Positions 18,591-27,072 of a stretch of DNA of 64,000 bases are shown one piece after another. The notes beneath the pieces are model-generated. The model had not been told where the DNA came from. It made no database searches and was given only the letters and a program-made list of their open reading frames with translations. Every line of letters starts with the position of its first letter. Position 1 is the first letter of the stretch. Location of the stretch: contig NZ_CP027860.1 in the NCBI RefSeq assembly GCF_003015185.1, positions 5,735,001 to 5,799,000 of the forward strand. The letters are read 5' to 3'. Origin of the DNA: Ahniella affigens. GTDB lineage: Bacteria; Pseudomonadota; Gammaproteobacteria; Xanthomonadales; Ahniellaceae. Made by a program: the position numbers and the translations under genes.

Positions 18591-18811
18591 GTCACGATAT
18601 GAGACCAGAAAGCGAGATCAGGTTGCAGTCGGATTTAGCCTCTTCCGCAGGACGCGATTGCTAGCGTTGGCTTGCTGGCATCAGCCTTCGAAAAGCCGAA
18701 AGAGGCCTGCAACCTTTTTCGAAACCGTTGCCTCAGATAGGCCAAGTCGGACTTCCGGCCCGCCAGGCAGGATCGCCTGGCCCCTCTTCAACCCAACATG
18801 GAGCCCTCAAG

Positions 18812-19135
18812 ATGGACTTTGGCAATCTCATCCCGATTTCGTTGTTTGTGTGTATTGTCGTGGCGATCAAGATCATCGCCGAATCCCGGCTGCGCCGGCG
18901 TCTGGCGGAAACGCATGCCAATGAGGAACTCATCAAGGCCATGCTGATGGCGGACGAAAAAGCTCGCCAAATGAGCGCCTTCAAATGGGGTACGGTGCTG
19001 GTGTCGCTGGGCGCCGCCTTCGGTCTGATCGAAGCATTCCGCTTGCGCTCGGATTCGCCGGGTACCTGGGGTTTGCTGCTCGCTGCTGCGGGTGCGGGCA
19101 TGCTGGGCTATCACTTCTTGGCCAGTCGGCGCTGA
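18812..19135 (+). CDS. Small inner-membrane protein (DUF6249-like)
   Basis: A 107-residue protein with three hydrophobic segments: an N-terminal one (LIPISLFVCIVVAIKIIA), then a charged stretch with two predicted helices, then a pair (WGTVLVSLGAAFGLIEAF and WGLLLAAAGAGMLGYHFL). The ATG at 18812 has a GGAG about eight bases upstream. It is divergent from an ECF sigma operon, an arrangement often seen for small membrane proteins of this type. Function unknown. Confidence 0.75.
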   Translation: MDFGNLIPISLFVCIVVAIKIIAESRLRRRLAETHANEELIKAMLMADEKARQMSAFKWGTVLVSLGAAFGLIEAFRLRSDSPGTWGLLLAAAGAGMLGYHFLASRR

Positions 19136-19230
19136 TTTCGCTGAGCTCCAGCCCGTGCGAGTCCAGGGCAGCCTGGACTCGTTTCGTGGCAAGCAATTTC
19201 GGGTCGCAGCGCTAGGCCAAAGGGCGTGCT

Positions 19231-19779
19231 CTAATTGAAGTACCACGCAATTGCGATCAAGATGGCGGTGCCGACAAGCAGTTGCCACCATGGCAGGGGC
19301 GGGTGCGGCAGGCTCGGGGCGAGGCACCTGATTGCTCGATAGTCCCAGGCCAATACACGACGTCCTGTGGACGACCATACGGCATAGAGCGTGTACAGAC
19401 CGAGTAACGTTCCAGGCCCGAGCAGCGGCAAGACCAGGATGGCCCCGATTGTGGCTGGCCAAGGGATCCAGGGTTTGAAGGTCTGTAGGCCGAAGCTGAG
19501 CACACCGCAGGCAAGGCTGGCCGGCAGACACCACGCGAGCACCCGCAGCCGAATGAAGTCACCTTCGGAATGCGAGCCAGAGAGCTGCTCGATCGACGAA
19601 TAGGCAGACAAGCACGTCAGCGCCGCGACCAGGGCGACGAGTCCGAACAGGCTGCCGGCTGAAGTCAAGTGCGCTTCTGCGCGCTGGTGTTCGAGGCGGA
19701 TTTGCAACGCCTGCTGCGCACTCATCGCTTCATGACTGAGTTCGGCTGCTGGGGTTTGAGATGGGTTGTTGTCTCTCAT
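19231..19779 (-). CDS. Multi-pass membrane protein of unknown function, paralogue of next gene
   Basis: A 182-residue protein with four to five hydrophobic segments. It shares a layout with the neighbour at 19832: an N-terminal polar region with a charged 'E-H-x3-E' stretch, 'GSLFGLVALVAAL' against 'GSLYGLGAVACIF', 'FGLQTFKPWIPWPATIGAILVLPLL' against 'YGFRKLKPWVKIPGTILAGIGLL', and 'TGRRVLAWDYRAI' against 'KGRRVLADDYQGI'. ATG at 19779 is preceded by a GAGGGCG site. The pair probably arose by tandem duplication. Confidence 0.75.
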   Translation of the reverse strand: MRDNNPSQTPAAELSHEAMSAQQALQIRLEHQRAEAHLTSAGSLFGLVALVAALTCLSAYSSIEQLSGSHSEGDFIRLRVLAWCLPASLACGVLSFGLQTFKPWIPWPATIGAILVLPLLGPGTLLGLYTLYAVWSSTGRRVLAWDYRAIRCLAPSLPHPPLPWWQLLVGTAILIAIAWYFN

Positions 19780-19831
19780 GCCAACGCCCTCATTCAGATA
19801 CGGGCCGAATCGGCGAACCAAGCATTACTGC

Positions 19832-20404
19832 CTATCGACCGGAAAGCATTCCGATCACGATCAAGCCAATCAGCACCAGCAACAGTCCGACCACGATGAT
19901 CAGCGCGATCCAATCGCCGACACTGCGTTTGTATTTCACCTGTGGGGTTTGCGCGATGATGCCTTGGTAGTCGTCGGCCAGAACGCGTCGTCCCTTCTGA
20001 CACCAGATCAGATACAGGATGTACACATTGACGATCGTGCCCACCGGAATTCCGAGCAGGCCAATGCCGGCGAGTATCGTGCCCGGAATCTTGACCCAGG
20101 GTTTGAGCTTTCTAAAACCGTAGGCAATGAAGGCGCTACCAAGGCCAATGCCGCCGTAGATCAGCGCCGAAAGGACCAGAAAGATCGTGCCATCTGAGGC
20201 CTCAGGAACGGAGCTGAGCGTCATCAAGGTGGCAACGAGCGCAAAGATGCAGGCCACCGCGCCAAGCCCATAAAGGCTACCAATCGATTTCAGCAGGACT
20301 TCGTGGCGTACGTGTTCTTCCCGAATCGCCACCAGATCGGAACGTGGATCGTTCCAGTCGCTCACCGTGGTTTTCGGGGCCAGATAGGGGTTCGACTCAG
20401 CCAT
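19832..20404 (-). CDS. Multi-pass membrane protein of unknown function
   Basis: A 190-residue protein. The N-terminus MAESNPYLAPKT resembles the short 'NPYxxP' start seen in many bacterial membrane proteins of unknown function. Four to five membrane helices follow, including a conserved GRRVLADDYQGII segment before the last span. It lies directly upstream of its paralogue, with about 50 bases between them. The longer in-frame start at 20431 lacks the NPY start and was not used. Confidence 0.78.
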   Translation of the reverse strand: MAESNPYLAPKTTVSDWNDPRSDLVAIREEHVRHEVLLKSIGSLYGLGAVACIFALVATLMTLSSVPEASDGTIFLVLSALIYGGIGLGSAFIAYGFRKLKPWVKIPGTILAGIGLLGIPVGTIVNVYILYLIWCQKGRRVLADDYQGIIAQTPQVKYKRSVGDWIALIIVVGLLLVLIGLIVIGMLSGR

Positions 20405-20542
20405 GTTGATCTCCCTGAGGCAGTGCGACACTGCGTGGATGGGGGCGAGGTTTGCGCGCGGTACTGCAAACCTGCCGGTGTCCGGAACCCCGAATCGTGC
20501 CAGGTCTGCCAGCTTCCACGCGCAAAACCGCCGCGCGATCGA

Positions 20543-21331
20543 TCATAGCGACTGCGTGCGCCCACCATCGACGGGCAAATTGATGCCATTGATGTAACCC
20601 GCGGCTGGCGAGGCCAGAAACGCGATGGCGGCCGCCACTTCAGCAGGCTCTGCAAAGCGCTGCGCGGGCACGGTGGCCAGCATGCCGCGCTCGATTTGCT
20701 CGCGCGCCTGACCCGTGGCCTCGATACGCTCGCGAATGATCTGCTCCAGCCGCTGTGTGCGCGTGAATCCGGGCAGCACGTTGTTGACAGTGATGCCATC
20801 GGCGCCGACTTCCGACGCCAGCGTCTTGGCCCACGACGCCACCGCGCCCCGAATCGTGTTCGACACGCCGAGGTTCTTGATCGGCTCTTTGACCGACGTC
20901 GAGATCACGTTGATGATGCGGCCATACTGCTGTGTCTTCATGCCCGGGAGCAGCGTCTGTGCGAGCAGATGATTGGCCAGCAAGTGGCGCTGAAACGTGT
21001 CCAGAAACTGCTCGGCGCTGGCGCCTTGCACCGTGCCCGGATTCGGGCCGGCCGTGTTGTTGACCAGCACTTCGATGGGCTGCTGATTCACGGCTGCCTG
21101 CACCTTGCGACGCAGGGTGTCGTGGTCGGCGACGTCCGCCGAAATGTACGCGTGGTTCTGCTCGGGATGCACTTTGGGCAGCGATCTGACCAGTGCGTCC
21201 AACGCCTCGACATTGCGCGCCAATACCCAGACTGAGGCGCCGCGCTCAGCCAACGCCACAGCAGCAGCGCGGCCAATGCCTTGCGACGCGCCGCAAACCA
21301 GGGCCTGACGTCCAAGTAGCTCTGGTTTCAT
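20543..21331 (-). CDS. SDR-family protein with altered catalytic residues
   Basis: A 262-residue short-chain dehydrogenase/reductase-like protein. The nucleotide-binding loop GASQGIGRAAAVALAERG and the LVNNTAG segment are present. At the active site, where Y-x3-K is expected, the sequence reads SNTIRG, so the catalytic Tyr and Lys appear to be replaced by Asn and Arg. This fits a 3-oxoacyl-ACP-reductase-like subgroup that lacks the perfect tetrad (family knowledge, cd05344-type). The stop overlaps the start region of the small gene before it, so it is in one operon with asnS. Confidence 0.85.
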   Translation of the reverse strand: MKPELLGRQALVCGASQGIGRAAAVALAERGASVWVLARNVEALDALVRSLPKVHPEQNHAYISADVADHDTLRRKVQAAVNQQPIEVLVNNTAGPNPGTVQGASAEQFLDTFQRHLLANHLLAQTLLPGMKTQQYGRIINVISTSVKEPIKNLGVSNTIRGAVASWAKTLASEVGADGITVNNVLPGFTRTQRLEQIIRERIEATGQAREQIERGMLATVPAQRFAEPAEVAAAIAFLASPAAGYINGINLPVDGGRTQSL

Positions 21332-21630
21332 CGCGGTTTCTCGATCAGTTGAATCAAGCTCTCGGCGATCTCGTCCTCATCCCCTTCGGGTGGAATCAAA
21401 TCATCGAGCGTGCTGCCCAGGGCGAGCGCATCGTCCTCGTCAAAGCCGTCAAGCTCGCGATACTCGGCGTCCAGCAATGCGGCGCGGGCGCTGTCCTCGT
21501 CCGGAAACGTCGTGTAGCCGTTCGAACTGAGCAGTTCGAACTGGCCCTCTTCAAGCTCGCGCAGCCGTGCCCAGATCAGGCGATCGCCCAGCGTTGCCAG
21601 CCACCATTGTGTAATCAGATCCTGGCTCAT
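21328..21630 (-). CDS. Small acidic protein of unknown function between asnS and SDR gene
   Basis: A 100-residue soluble and strongly acidic protein, with a tryptophan-rich N-terminus (LITQWWLATLGDRLIWARL) and an acidic C-terminal half (DEDSARAALLDAEY, then EGDEDEIAESL). The ATG at 21630 lies two bases after the asnS stop, and the gene overlaps the SDR gene by four bases. Tight packing supports it being real. No domain recognised. Confidence 0.7.
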   Translation of the reverse strand: MSQDLITQWWLATLGDRLIWARLRELEEGQFELLSSNGYTTFPDEDSARAALLDAEYRELDGFDEDDALALGSTLDDLIPPEGDEDEIAESLIQLIEKPR

Positions 21631-21632
21631 GG

Positions 21633-23033
21633 TCAAAACTCAGCGTGACCAGGCGTGCGCGGATACGGAATGGCGTCGCGGATATTCGTCAGGCCACACA
21701 CGTAAACGACCAGGCGTTCGAAGCCCAGGCCGAACCCGGCATGCGGCACCGTGCCGTAGCGACGGAAATCGCGATACCACTGATAGCTGTCTGGATTCAG
21801 GCCGAATTGCTGGATGCGTCGATCCAAGTAGTCCAGGCGCTCCTCACGCTGTGAGCCGCCAATGATCTCGCCAATGCCGGGCGCCAACACGTCCATTGCC
21901 GCGACCGTCTTCTCATCGTCGTTCAGGCGCATATAAAAGGACTTGATCTGCTCCGGGTAATTCATCACGACGACCGGACGCCCGATGTGCTCCTCGGCGA
22001 GATAGCGCTCGTGCTCCGTCTGCAGGTCGTTGCCCCATTCCACCGGGTAGTCGAACTTCTTCGGGGCCTTCTTCAGGATATCGATGGCCTGCGTGTAGTC
22101 GATCCGCTCGAATGGTGCCGAGATGAATTTCTCCAGGCGGGTGATCGCCGATTTCTCGACACGGTCGGCAATGAACTTCATGTCGTCGCCACGCTCGTTC
22201 AGCACGGCGTTGAAGATGTACTTCAAGAAGTCTTCCGCCAAATTCGCATCGTCATTCAAGTCAGCGAATGCAATCTCCGGCTCGATCATCCAAAACTCGG
22301 CGAGATGCCGGGTGGTGTTCGAGTTCTCGGCTCGGAACGTCGGGCCGAACGTGTAGACCTTGCTGAGTGCGAGGCAGTACCCCTCGACCGCGAGTTGGCC
22401 CGACACCGTCAGGTAGGCCTCCTTGCCGAAGAAGTCCTTGCTCCAGTCAATGCCGCCCTTGTCGGTGCGCGGCAGGTTCAGCATGTCGAGCGTCGAGACG
22501 CGGAACATCTGGCCCGCGCCTTCGCAGTCGCTCGCCGTGACGATTGGCGTGTTCACCCAGAAGAACTCGCGTTCATGGAAATAGCGATGAATCGCCTGCG
22601 CAATCGTGTGCCGAATGCGCGCTACCGCGCCGAAGGTGTTGGTACGCGGACGCAGATGCGCGACTTCGCGCAGGAACTCCATCGTGTGCGGCTTCGGTTG
22701 GATCGGGTAGGTCTCCGGATCATCAACCCAGCCCACCACTTCGACCTTGGCGCCTTCGATCTCCATGCCCTGGCCCTTGCCTTGCGAGGCCACCAGCTTG
22801 CCGGAACAGCGCACCGCGCAGCCCGAGGTGAGTTTCAACACTTCGGTGTCGTAATTGTCGAGCGTGTTCGGCGCGACGACCTGGATGTTGTCCTGGCAGG
22901 AGCCATCGCTCACGGCGAGGAACGACAGGCCGGCCTTCGAATCGCGACGAGTCTTGATCCAGCCCTGCACCGTCACCGCGGTGCCGGCGGCAACACGGCC
23001 CGAAAGAATTTCGCGAACACTTGCTGAACTCAT
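21633..23033 (-). CDS. asnS: Asparaginyl-tRNA synthetase
   Basis: A 466-residue class IIb synthetase, the same length as the E. coli enzyme. The N-terminal OB-fold anticodon-binding domain ([14 protein letters not shown]) is followed by the class II catalytic core: motif 2 in [21 protein letters not shown] and motif 3 in [16 protein letters not shown]. The ATG at 23033 has an AGGAG about eight bases upstream, so more upstream in-frame starts were rejected. It charges tRNA-Asn in the cytoplasm. Confidence 0.97.
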   Translation of the reverse strand: MSSASVREILSGRVAAGTAVTVQGWIKTRRDSKAGLSFLAVSDGSCQDNIQVVAPNTLDNYDTEVLKLTSGCAVRCSGKLVASQGKGQGMEIEGAKVEVVGWVDDPETYPIQPKPHTMEFLREVAHLRPRTNTFGAVARIRHTIAQAIHRYFHEREFFWVNTPIVTASDCEGAGQMFRVSTLDMLNLPRTDKGGIDWSKDFFGKEAYLTVSGQLAVEGYCLALSKVYTFGPTFRAENSNTTRHLAEFWMIEPEIAFADLNDDANLAEDFLKYIFNAVLNERGDDMKFIADRVEKSAITRLEKFISAPFERIDYTQAIDILKKAPKKFDYPVEWGNDLQTEHERYLAEEHIGRPVVVMNYPEQIKSFYMRLNDDEKTVAAMDVLAPGIGEIIGGSQREERLDYLDRRIQQFGLNPDSYQWYRDFRRYGTVPHAGFGLGFERLVVYVCGLTNIRDAIPYPRTPGHAEF

Positions 23034-23143
23034 ACTTGAAACTCCTGAACGCACACGCATCTGGTGTGGCATGATGAAAGTGCGCGATGATAGCGAATCG
23101 CGCCGACCTGCTGTTTTGCAAACGCCGAAGGACCTGCCCTGCC

Positions 23144-23470
23144 ATGTCGATCCAATTGACTCCGGAAGCCCTGGAACGCGTCAAGAGCTTTCTTGGCGAA
23201 CAGCCCGAAAAGGTGGGGCTCCGCTTTGCCGTGCGCAAGACCGGCTGCTCTGGTTGGGCCTACGAAATCGACCTGAGCAATGCGATCGGCGCGGACGATG
23301 AAGTGTTCGAGCAGGGCGGTATCAAGGTCATCGTGCCAAGGGCCAGTTTGGCGCTTTTGGATGGCACGGAGATCGATTTTGTTCGGGAGGGACTAGGCTC
23401 CCGATTCGCGTTCAGGAACCCGAACGTCAAGGGCGAGTGCGGCTGCGGGGAAAGTTTCACGACTCAGTGA
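23144..23470 (+). CDS. A-type iron-sulfur cluster carrier protein, IscA-like
   Basis: A 108-residue member of the HesB/IscA/SufA/ErpA family that carries and hands over Fe-S clusters. The three ligand cysteines are in place: Cys35 (TGCSGWAY) and Cys99/Cys101 (GECGCGESF). The run '[14 protein letters not shown]' is closest to IscA. It lies alone and divergent from asnS, with no isc or suf operon visible, so it is a stand-alone copy. The gene symbol is left open between iscA and sufA types. Confidence 0.9.
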   Translation: MSIQLTPEALERVKSFLGEQPEKVGLRFAVRKTGCSGWAYEIDLSNAIGADDEVFEQGGIKVIVPRASLALLDGTEIDFVREGLGSRFAFRNPNVKGECGCGESFTTQ

Positions 23471-23637
23471 GACAACCCGGGGGTTCGGCCGGTCCTTTAC
23501 CGGTCAAGGACTTAGGTTCAAACGCTTGATTGCGCCAGCTTGGTGCACGGATTTTCTTTCCTTGTGGATAGCCGCCCCAAGTCTTTGTTTATCCGAAGTT
23601 TCGTTGTTAATGCCCTGATTTGACAAGAGTTTTTGCG

Positions 23638-23666
23638 TTGCGATCAGGGCGCCCGGCGGCTAAGAT
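23638..23666 (+). promoter_or_regulatory. Probable sigma-70 promoter of the rpsF operon
   Basis: TTGCGA at 23638-23643 and TAAGAT at 23661-23666 are separated by exactly 17 bases. Transcription would begin near 23673, giving a leader of about 74 bases before rpsF. This is a visual match only. Confidence 0.5.
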
Positions 23667-23675
23667 TCGCGCCCG

Positions 23676-23723
23676 CTGGGACTCATTCCCAGTCCTTGCC
23701 TCACCGAAATCGCTCGGGAGGCC
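23676..23723 (+). promoter_or_regulatory. Structured rpsF leader, candidate S6:S18 autoregulatory site
   Basis: Two hairpins lie between the predicted start site and the rpsF ribosome-binding site: CTGGG/CCCAG (23676-23692), and a 9-bp stem GCCTC-A-CCGA paired with TCGG-GAGGC (23698-23723) with one unpaired A next to CCG. A conserved CCG beside a stem is the feature I recall from the known S6:S18-binding rpsF leader motif. Sequestration of the AAGGAG site just downstream would give feedback control (inference). Confidence 0.5.
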
Positions 23724-23746
23724 TTTCAATGTCCGTAAGGAGTTTT

Positions 23747-24133
23747 ATGCGTCATTACGAAATCGTGTTCCTGGTCCATCCGGACCAAAGCGAACAAGTA
23801 CCGGCGATGGTCGAGCGTTACCGCGCTCTGATCGAAGCCGACAAAGGGGCGATCCATCGTCTCGAAGACTGGGGTCGTCGCCCCTTGGCCTTCCCGATCC
23901 AAGATCTGGCGAAGGCTCACTATGTGTTGATGAACATCGAGTGCAGCCAGAACGTGGTCAATGAACTCGCATCGTCGTTCCGCTTCAACGACGCAGTCAT
24001 CCGGCACCTGATCCTGCAGCAGGACAAGGCCATGACCGAACAGTCGCCGATCATGAAGGCGAAGGACGAAAAACCGAAACGCCGTGACGATGAGCTCGGC
24101 TTTAGCGATGCGGAGTTTGAAGATGCAGCCTAA
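23747..24133 (+). CDS. rpsF: 30S ribosomal protein S6
   Basis: A 128-residue S6 protein opening with [19 protein letters not shown], containing the family core [14 protein letters not shown] and '[11 protein letters not shown]', and ending in a charged acidic tail ([15 protein letters not shown]). The ATG at 23747 is preceded by AAGGAG. It heads the rpsF-rpsR-rplI operon and binds 16S rRNA together with S18. Confidence 0.97.
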   Translation: MRHYEIVFLVHPDQSEQVPAMVERYRALIEADKGAIHRLEDWGRRPLAFPIQDLAKAHYVLMNIECSQNVVNELASSFRFNDAVIRHLILQQDKAMTEQSPIMKAKDEKPKRRDDELGFSDAEFEDAA

Positions 24134-24398
24134 GAAAAAGAACACCAAGCGTCCTGGTTCGCCGATGTCGAAGTTCTTCCGTCGGAAGAAGTTCTGCAAA
24201 TTCACGGCAGAGAAGATCGAACAGATCGACTACAAGGACCTGAACACCCTGCGTCAGTACCTGACCGAGACCGGCAAGATTGTGCCGAGCCGCATCACGG
24301 GTACCAAGGCTCGTTATCAGCGTCAGCTGACCGCCGCCGTCAAGCGCGCGCGTTTCCTGGCCCTGCTGCCGTACGCCAGCGGCCATGCCAAGGCCTAA
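24123..24398 (+). CDS. rpsR: 30S ribosomal protein S18
   Basis: S18 core [20 protein letters not shown], followed by [21 protein letters not shown] and ending in [15 protein letters not shown]. Two starts are possible. ATG at 24123 gives 91 residues, overlaps rpsF by 11 bases and has a GGAG site. ATG at 24165 gives 77 residues, the usual S18 length, but has no clear ribosome-binding site. I chose the longer form on the ribosome-binding site; the extra 14 residues are lysine-rich ([14 protein letters not shown]). Confidence 0.93.
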   Translation: MQPKKKNTKRPGSPMSKFFRRKKFCKFTAEKIEQIDYKDLNTLRQYLTETGKIVPSRITGTKARYQRQLTAAVKRARFLALLPYASGHAKA

Positions 24399-24411
24399 GG
24401 AGTAATCGATC

Positions 24412-24861
24412 ATGGAACTGATTCTGACTCAGAAAGTTGCCAACCTCGGCGCCCTCGGCGACCGAGTGAAGGTCAAGCCCGGCTACGGCCGGAACTATCT
24501 CGTGCCGATGGGCAAGGCCGTTTCGGCCACCCCGGCCAACGTCGCCGAATTCGAGAAGCGTCGTGCGGATTATGAAGCCAAGGCAGCGTCGCAGTTCAAC
24601 GATGCCGAATCTCGCAAATCGCGTCTCGCCGAAGCGACGGTCACCATTCGCGCCAATGCCAGCACGGAAGGCAAGCTCTACGGATCTGTTGGTCCTCGTG
24701 ACATCGCCGATGCACTCACGGCTGCGGGCTACCCGCTGTCGAAGAGCGAGATCGTGATGGGCGAAGGCCCGATCCGTCGTACCGGCGAGTTCGATGTCCT
24801 TGTCCACCTGCACGCCGATGTGGAGTGCACGGTCAAGGTCACCGTTCTGCCGGAAGAGTGA
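24412..24861 (+). CDS. rplI: 50S ribosomal protein L9
   Basis: A 149-residue L9, the same length as in E. coli. The N-terminal rRNA-binding domain begins [17 protein letters not shown] with the signature [10 protein letters not shown] long connecting helix rich in Ala, Glu and Lys leads to the C-terminal domain ([14 protein letters not shown]). An AAGGAG site stands 7 bases before the ATG. Last gene of the operon, followed by a Rho-independent terminator. Confidence 0.97.
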   Translation: MELILTQKVANLGALGDRVKVKPGYGRNYLVPMGKAVSATPANVAEFEKRRADYEAKAASQFNDAESRKSRLAEATVTIRANASTEGKLYGSVGPRDIADALTAAGYPLSKSEIVMGEGPIRRTGEFDVLVHLHADVECTVKVTVLPEE

Positions 24862-24928
24862 ATGGGCGAATAAAACCATCGGCTCTGTCGCAAGGCATCC
24901 GATAGTTGCTGCTTCAGGGAAATTCAAA

Positions 24929-24960
24929 GGGCACCGCTGACCCCGGTGCCCTCTTTTTTT
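24929..24960 (+). terminator. Rho-independent terminator of the rpsF-rpsR-rplI operon
   Basis: GGGCACCG pairs with CGGTGCCC around a short loop and is followed by TCTTTTTTT. It lies about 70 bases after the rplI stop. Confidence 0.85.
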
Positions 24961-25017
24961 GCCTGCGATTTGGGCTTGCGGAATCTGCGCGCGAACGCAA
25001 TCCGATCGGGACGAGCC

Positions 25018-25370
25018 CTAATCGCCAGTAACCCCCTCTCCAGCCCTTCCCCGCGATCGCGGGGGAGGGAGAAATGCTCCCTCTCCCACGCGAGTGGGAG
25101 AGGGCCGGGGAGAGGGCTACTTGCCGCACTGCGCCGTCGCGAAAATCGTGCATTGTCGCCGACAGTTTGATGCGCGAATAAGCGCACCAAAGGGGCGGCT
25201 GGACTCCCACGCGAGTGGGAGCGGGTTTGGGGAGAGGGCTACTTGCCACACTGCATCGTTGTGAACATCGTGCGTCGTCGCGGACGGTTTGATGCGCGAA
25301 TAAGCGCACCTCTGGTGCGACGTGCACTCTCACTTGACTGGAAGCGGGTTGGGAAGCGGGCTACTTGAGA
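25018..25370 (-). repeat. Large palindrome-rich intergenic repeat, copy 2 (inverted)
   Basis: The same blocks as at 17.2 and 35.1 kb, in reverse order: GTTACTGGCG-like end, CCCCGCGATCGCGGGG, CTCCCACGCGAGTGGGAG twice, then two or three units with 'ACTTGCCRCACTGC' and 'TGATGCGCGAATAAGCGCACC'. It fills the space between rplI and the dioxygenase gene. Confidence 0.75.
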
Positions 25371-25492
25371 AGCCGTCGCGCCACGGCATGTCGACGCATC
25401 ACCCATGCAAACCAAATTTGCAGGAATGCGGCGCAACCAGTGTGGTCGCCGCGATAGTGTTTGCCCTTGGCAATTCTCGGGTGCTACGCGCC
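25371..25492. other. Short gap after the repeat, no feature seen
   Basis: With the repeat before it, this completes a 530-base gene-free stretch (24962-25492). It presumably carries the promoter of the dioxygenase gene; no clear boxes found. Confidence 0.4.
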
Positions 25493-26278
25493 ATGATTCG
25501 ATCCGTCTTTCTTTCCCACGGTGCGCCGCTACTGGCGCTAAATCCTGGCGCCTATGCCGATGCCTTCAAACAGCTCGGCGCGCAAATCAAAGATGCGCCG
25601 TGTTTGATCGTGGTGTCGCCGCATTGGATGCAGCGGGGCGTGGTGATCGGGCAGGGCGGCCGCTATCACGCGATCCATGACTTCGGCGGCTTTCCCGAGG
25701 CGCTCTACCAGCTGCGCCACGAAATCGCTGGCGATCCGGCGCGCTCAGAAGCCTTTCAGCAGGCGCTGGTGAAGCTTGGTGTACCGGCAAGACTGGAATT
25801 GCGCACAGGGGTAGATCACGGCGTCTGGATGCCACACCGCATGATGCAGCTGCCGAGAGACCAGGTCATCGTGCCCGTTGCGATGCCGGCTGGGCTGGAT
25901 GCGGCGACCGCGTGGCAATTTGGTGAGGTGCTGGCAACCGCGATGCCGGATGCGGTGGTGCTCGGTAGCGGCGGTTTTACCCACAACCTGTACGCGTTTC
26001 GGGGGCAACCACAGGCGTCGCCGATCGATCCCCGTGTGCAGACGTTTGCTGACTGGCTGGACGCGGCGGTCCTCGCAGGGCATGGCGAGTCGCTCATACA
26101 CTATCGGCGCCGCGCGCCGGAGGCCGAATACTGTCACCCAACGGATGAGCATTTGCTGCCGTTGCAAATCGCCGCCGGGGCCGCGCACGCGGCGCGTGCC
26201 GAAAAAATTACCCGTGAGATTGACGGCATCACGCACGGCATTCTGAGCATGCGCGCCTACAGTTTTGCGAATGCGTGA
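25493..26278 (+). CDS. ygiD: Class III extradiol ring-cleavage dioxygenase (DODA/YgiD type)
   Basis: A 261-residue LigB-superfamily enzyme, close in length to E. coli YgiD (4,5-DOPA-extradiol dioxygenase). Histidines in the expected places are visible: FLSHGAPLL near the start, VSPHWM, GVDHGVWMP, FTHNLYAF and HPTDEHLLPL. These supply the metal site and catalytic His. The physiological substrate in bacteria is unclear; catechol-type compounds are likely. The ATG at 25493 was chosen because the family begins with this segment. It converges on the OsmC gene. Confidence 0.85.
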   Translation: MIRSVFLSHGAPLLALNPGAYADAFKQLGAQIKDAPCLIVVSPHWMQRGVVIGQGGRYHAIHDFGGFPEALYQLRHEIAGDPARSEAFQQALVKLGVPARLELRTGVDHGVWMPHRMMQLPRDQVIVPVAMPAGLDAATAWQFGEVLATAMPDAVVLGSGGFTHNLYAFRGQPQASPIDPRVQTFADWLDAAVLAGHGESLIHYRRRAPEAEYCHPTDEHLLPLQIAAGAAHAARAEKITREIDGITHGILSMRAYSFANA

Positions 26279-26285
26279 GCCGATC

Positions 26286-26311
26286 CAGGAACGCCTGAAA
26301 CGGCGTTCCTG
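26286..26311. terminator. Hairpin between convergent genes, probable bidirectional terminator
   Basis: CAGGAACGCC (26286-26295) pairs perfectly with GGCGTTCCTG (26302-26311) around a six-base loop. It stands between the stops of the dioxygenase and OsmC genes. No T-run follows, so strength is uncertain. Confidence 0.55.
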
Positions 26312-26327
26312 AACGTGCGGCGTGGGG

Positions 26328-26756
26328 CTACTTCAGCGCCGCGTCGAGCGTAATCTCGCAACCGGCGAGCGCCTTCGACACCGGGCAATTCTCTTTCGCG
26401 AACAAGGCCAGTTCGGCGAACTTTTCGGGCGTGATGCCTGGCACTTCAGCGCGCATGATCAAATCGATCTTCGGAATCGTGAAGCCAGCGCCGCCAGGCA
26501 CCAGATGCACGCGGGCTTCGGTATCGATCCGCGTCGCGGTAAAGCCGTTCTTGCCGAGCGTCGCCGAGAACGCCATCGAAAAACAGCCTGCATGGGCGCC
26601 GGCAATCATTTCCTCTGGATTGGTGCCGCCGGTGCCGTCCTGCGAGCGGCCGCGAAAGTCATACGGGCCTTTGAACGCGCCGCTTTCAAAAGCAATCTCA
26701 CCCTTACCTTCCATCACATTGCCTTGCCAAACCGCATTCGCCTTGCGAACAGCCAT
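26328..26756 (-). CDS. OsmC-family peroxiredoxin
   Basis: A 142-residue thiol peroxidase of the OsmC/Ohr superfamily that reduces organic hydroperoxides. The two redox cysteines are Cys58 (AHAGCFSMAFS) and Cys124 (ENCPVSKAL). The opening 'MAVRKANAVWQGN' and the block GTGGTNPEEMIAGAHAG match the OsmC branch more than Ohr. The ATG at 26756 has a GGGAG site. It is divergent from the M16 peptidase gene. Confidence 0.92.
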   Translation of the reverse strand: MAVRKANAVWQGNVMEGKGEIAFESGAFKGPYDFRGRSQDGTGGTNPEEMIAGAHAGCFSMAFSATLGKNGFTATRIDTEARVHLVPGGAGFTIPKIDLIMRAEVPGITPEKFAELALFAKENCPVSKALAGCEITLDAALK

Positions 26757-27072
26757 GGTCGTCTCCCAGGTTGGTGGAACCCGGAGTGTGCGCAAAATTG
26801 GCCGAGCTGCCAAGTTGCCCGGCGACAGAATTGGGATGCCCGAGGGGCATTTCCGTGGGGAACTCGTGACTTTCGCATGCTGTCAACGACCCTGGACTCT
26901 GCGTAAGATGGCGCCCTTGCCTCGGGCGATGCGCCGGACCGGCAGGGCAATCGGCAGGTGTCACCGGGATGTGAACGGCCGATCAGTCACGCTTCATCTC
27001 CAACATTCCATCGCCAGGAAACGGCCGGACTGCCGCTCTGGCGACCACCAATCGCTCACCATTTGGATCGAC
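26757..27072. other. Divergent intergenic gap, no feature seen
   Basis: 316 bases between the OsmC and M16 peptidase starts. It must contain both promoters. An open frame continuing upstream of the peptidase start crosses it, but a signal peptide begins only at 27073, so I treat this as non-coding. Confidence 0.5.

Noticed and set aside
20303-20548. Small plus-strand frame between the membrane-protein gene and the SDR gene
   Set aside because: Overlaps the start and promoter region of the membrane-protein gene and has no support from context.
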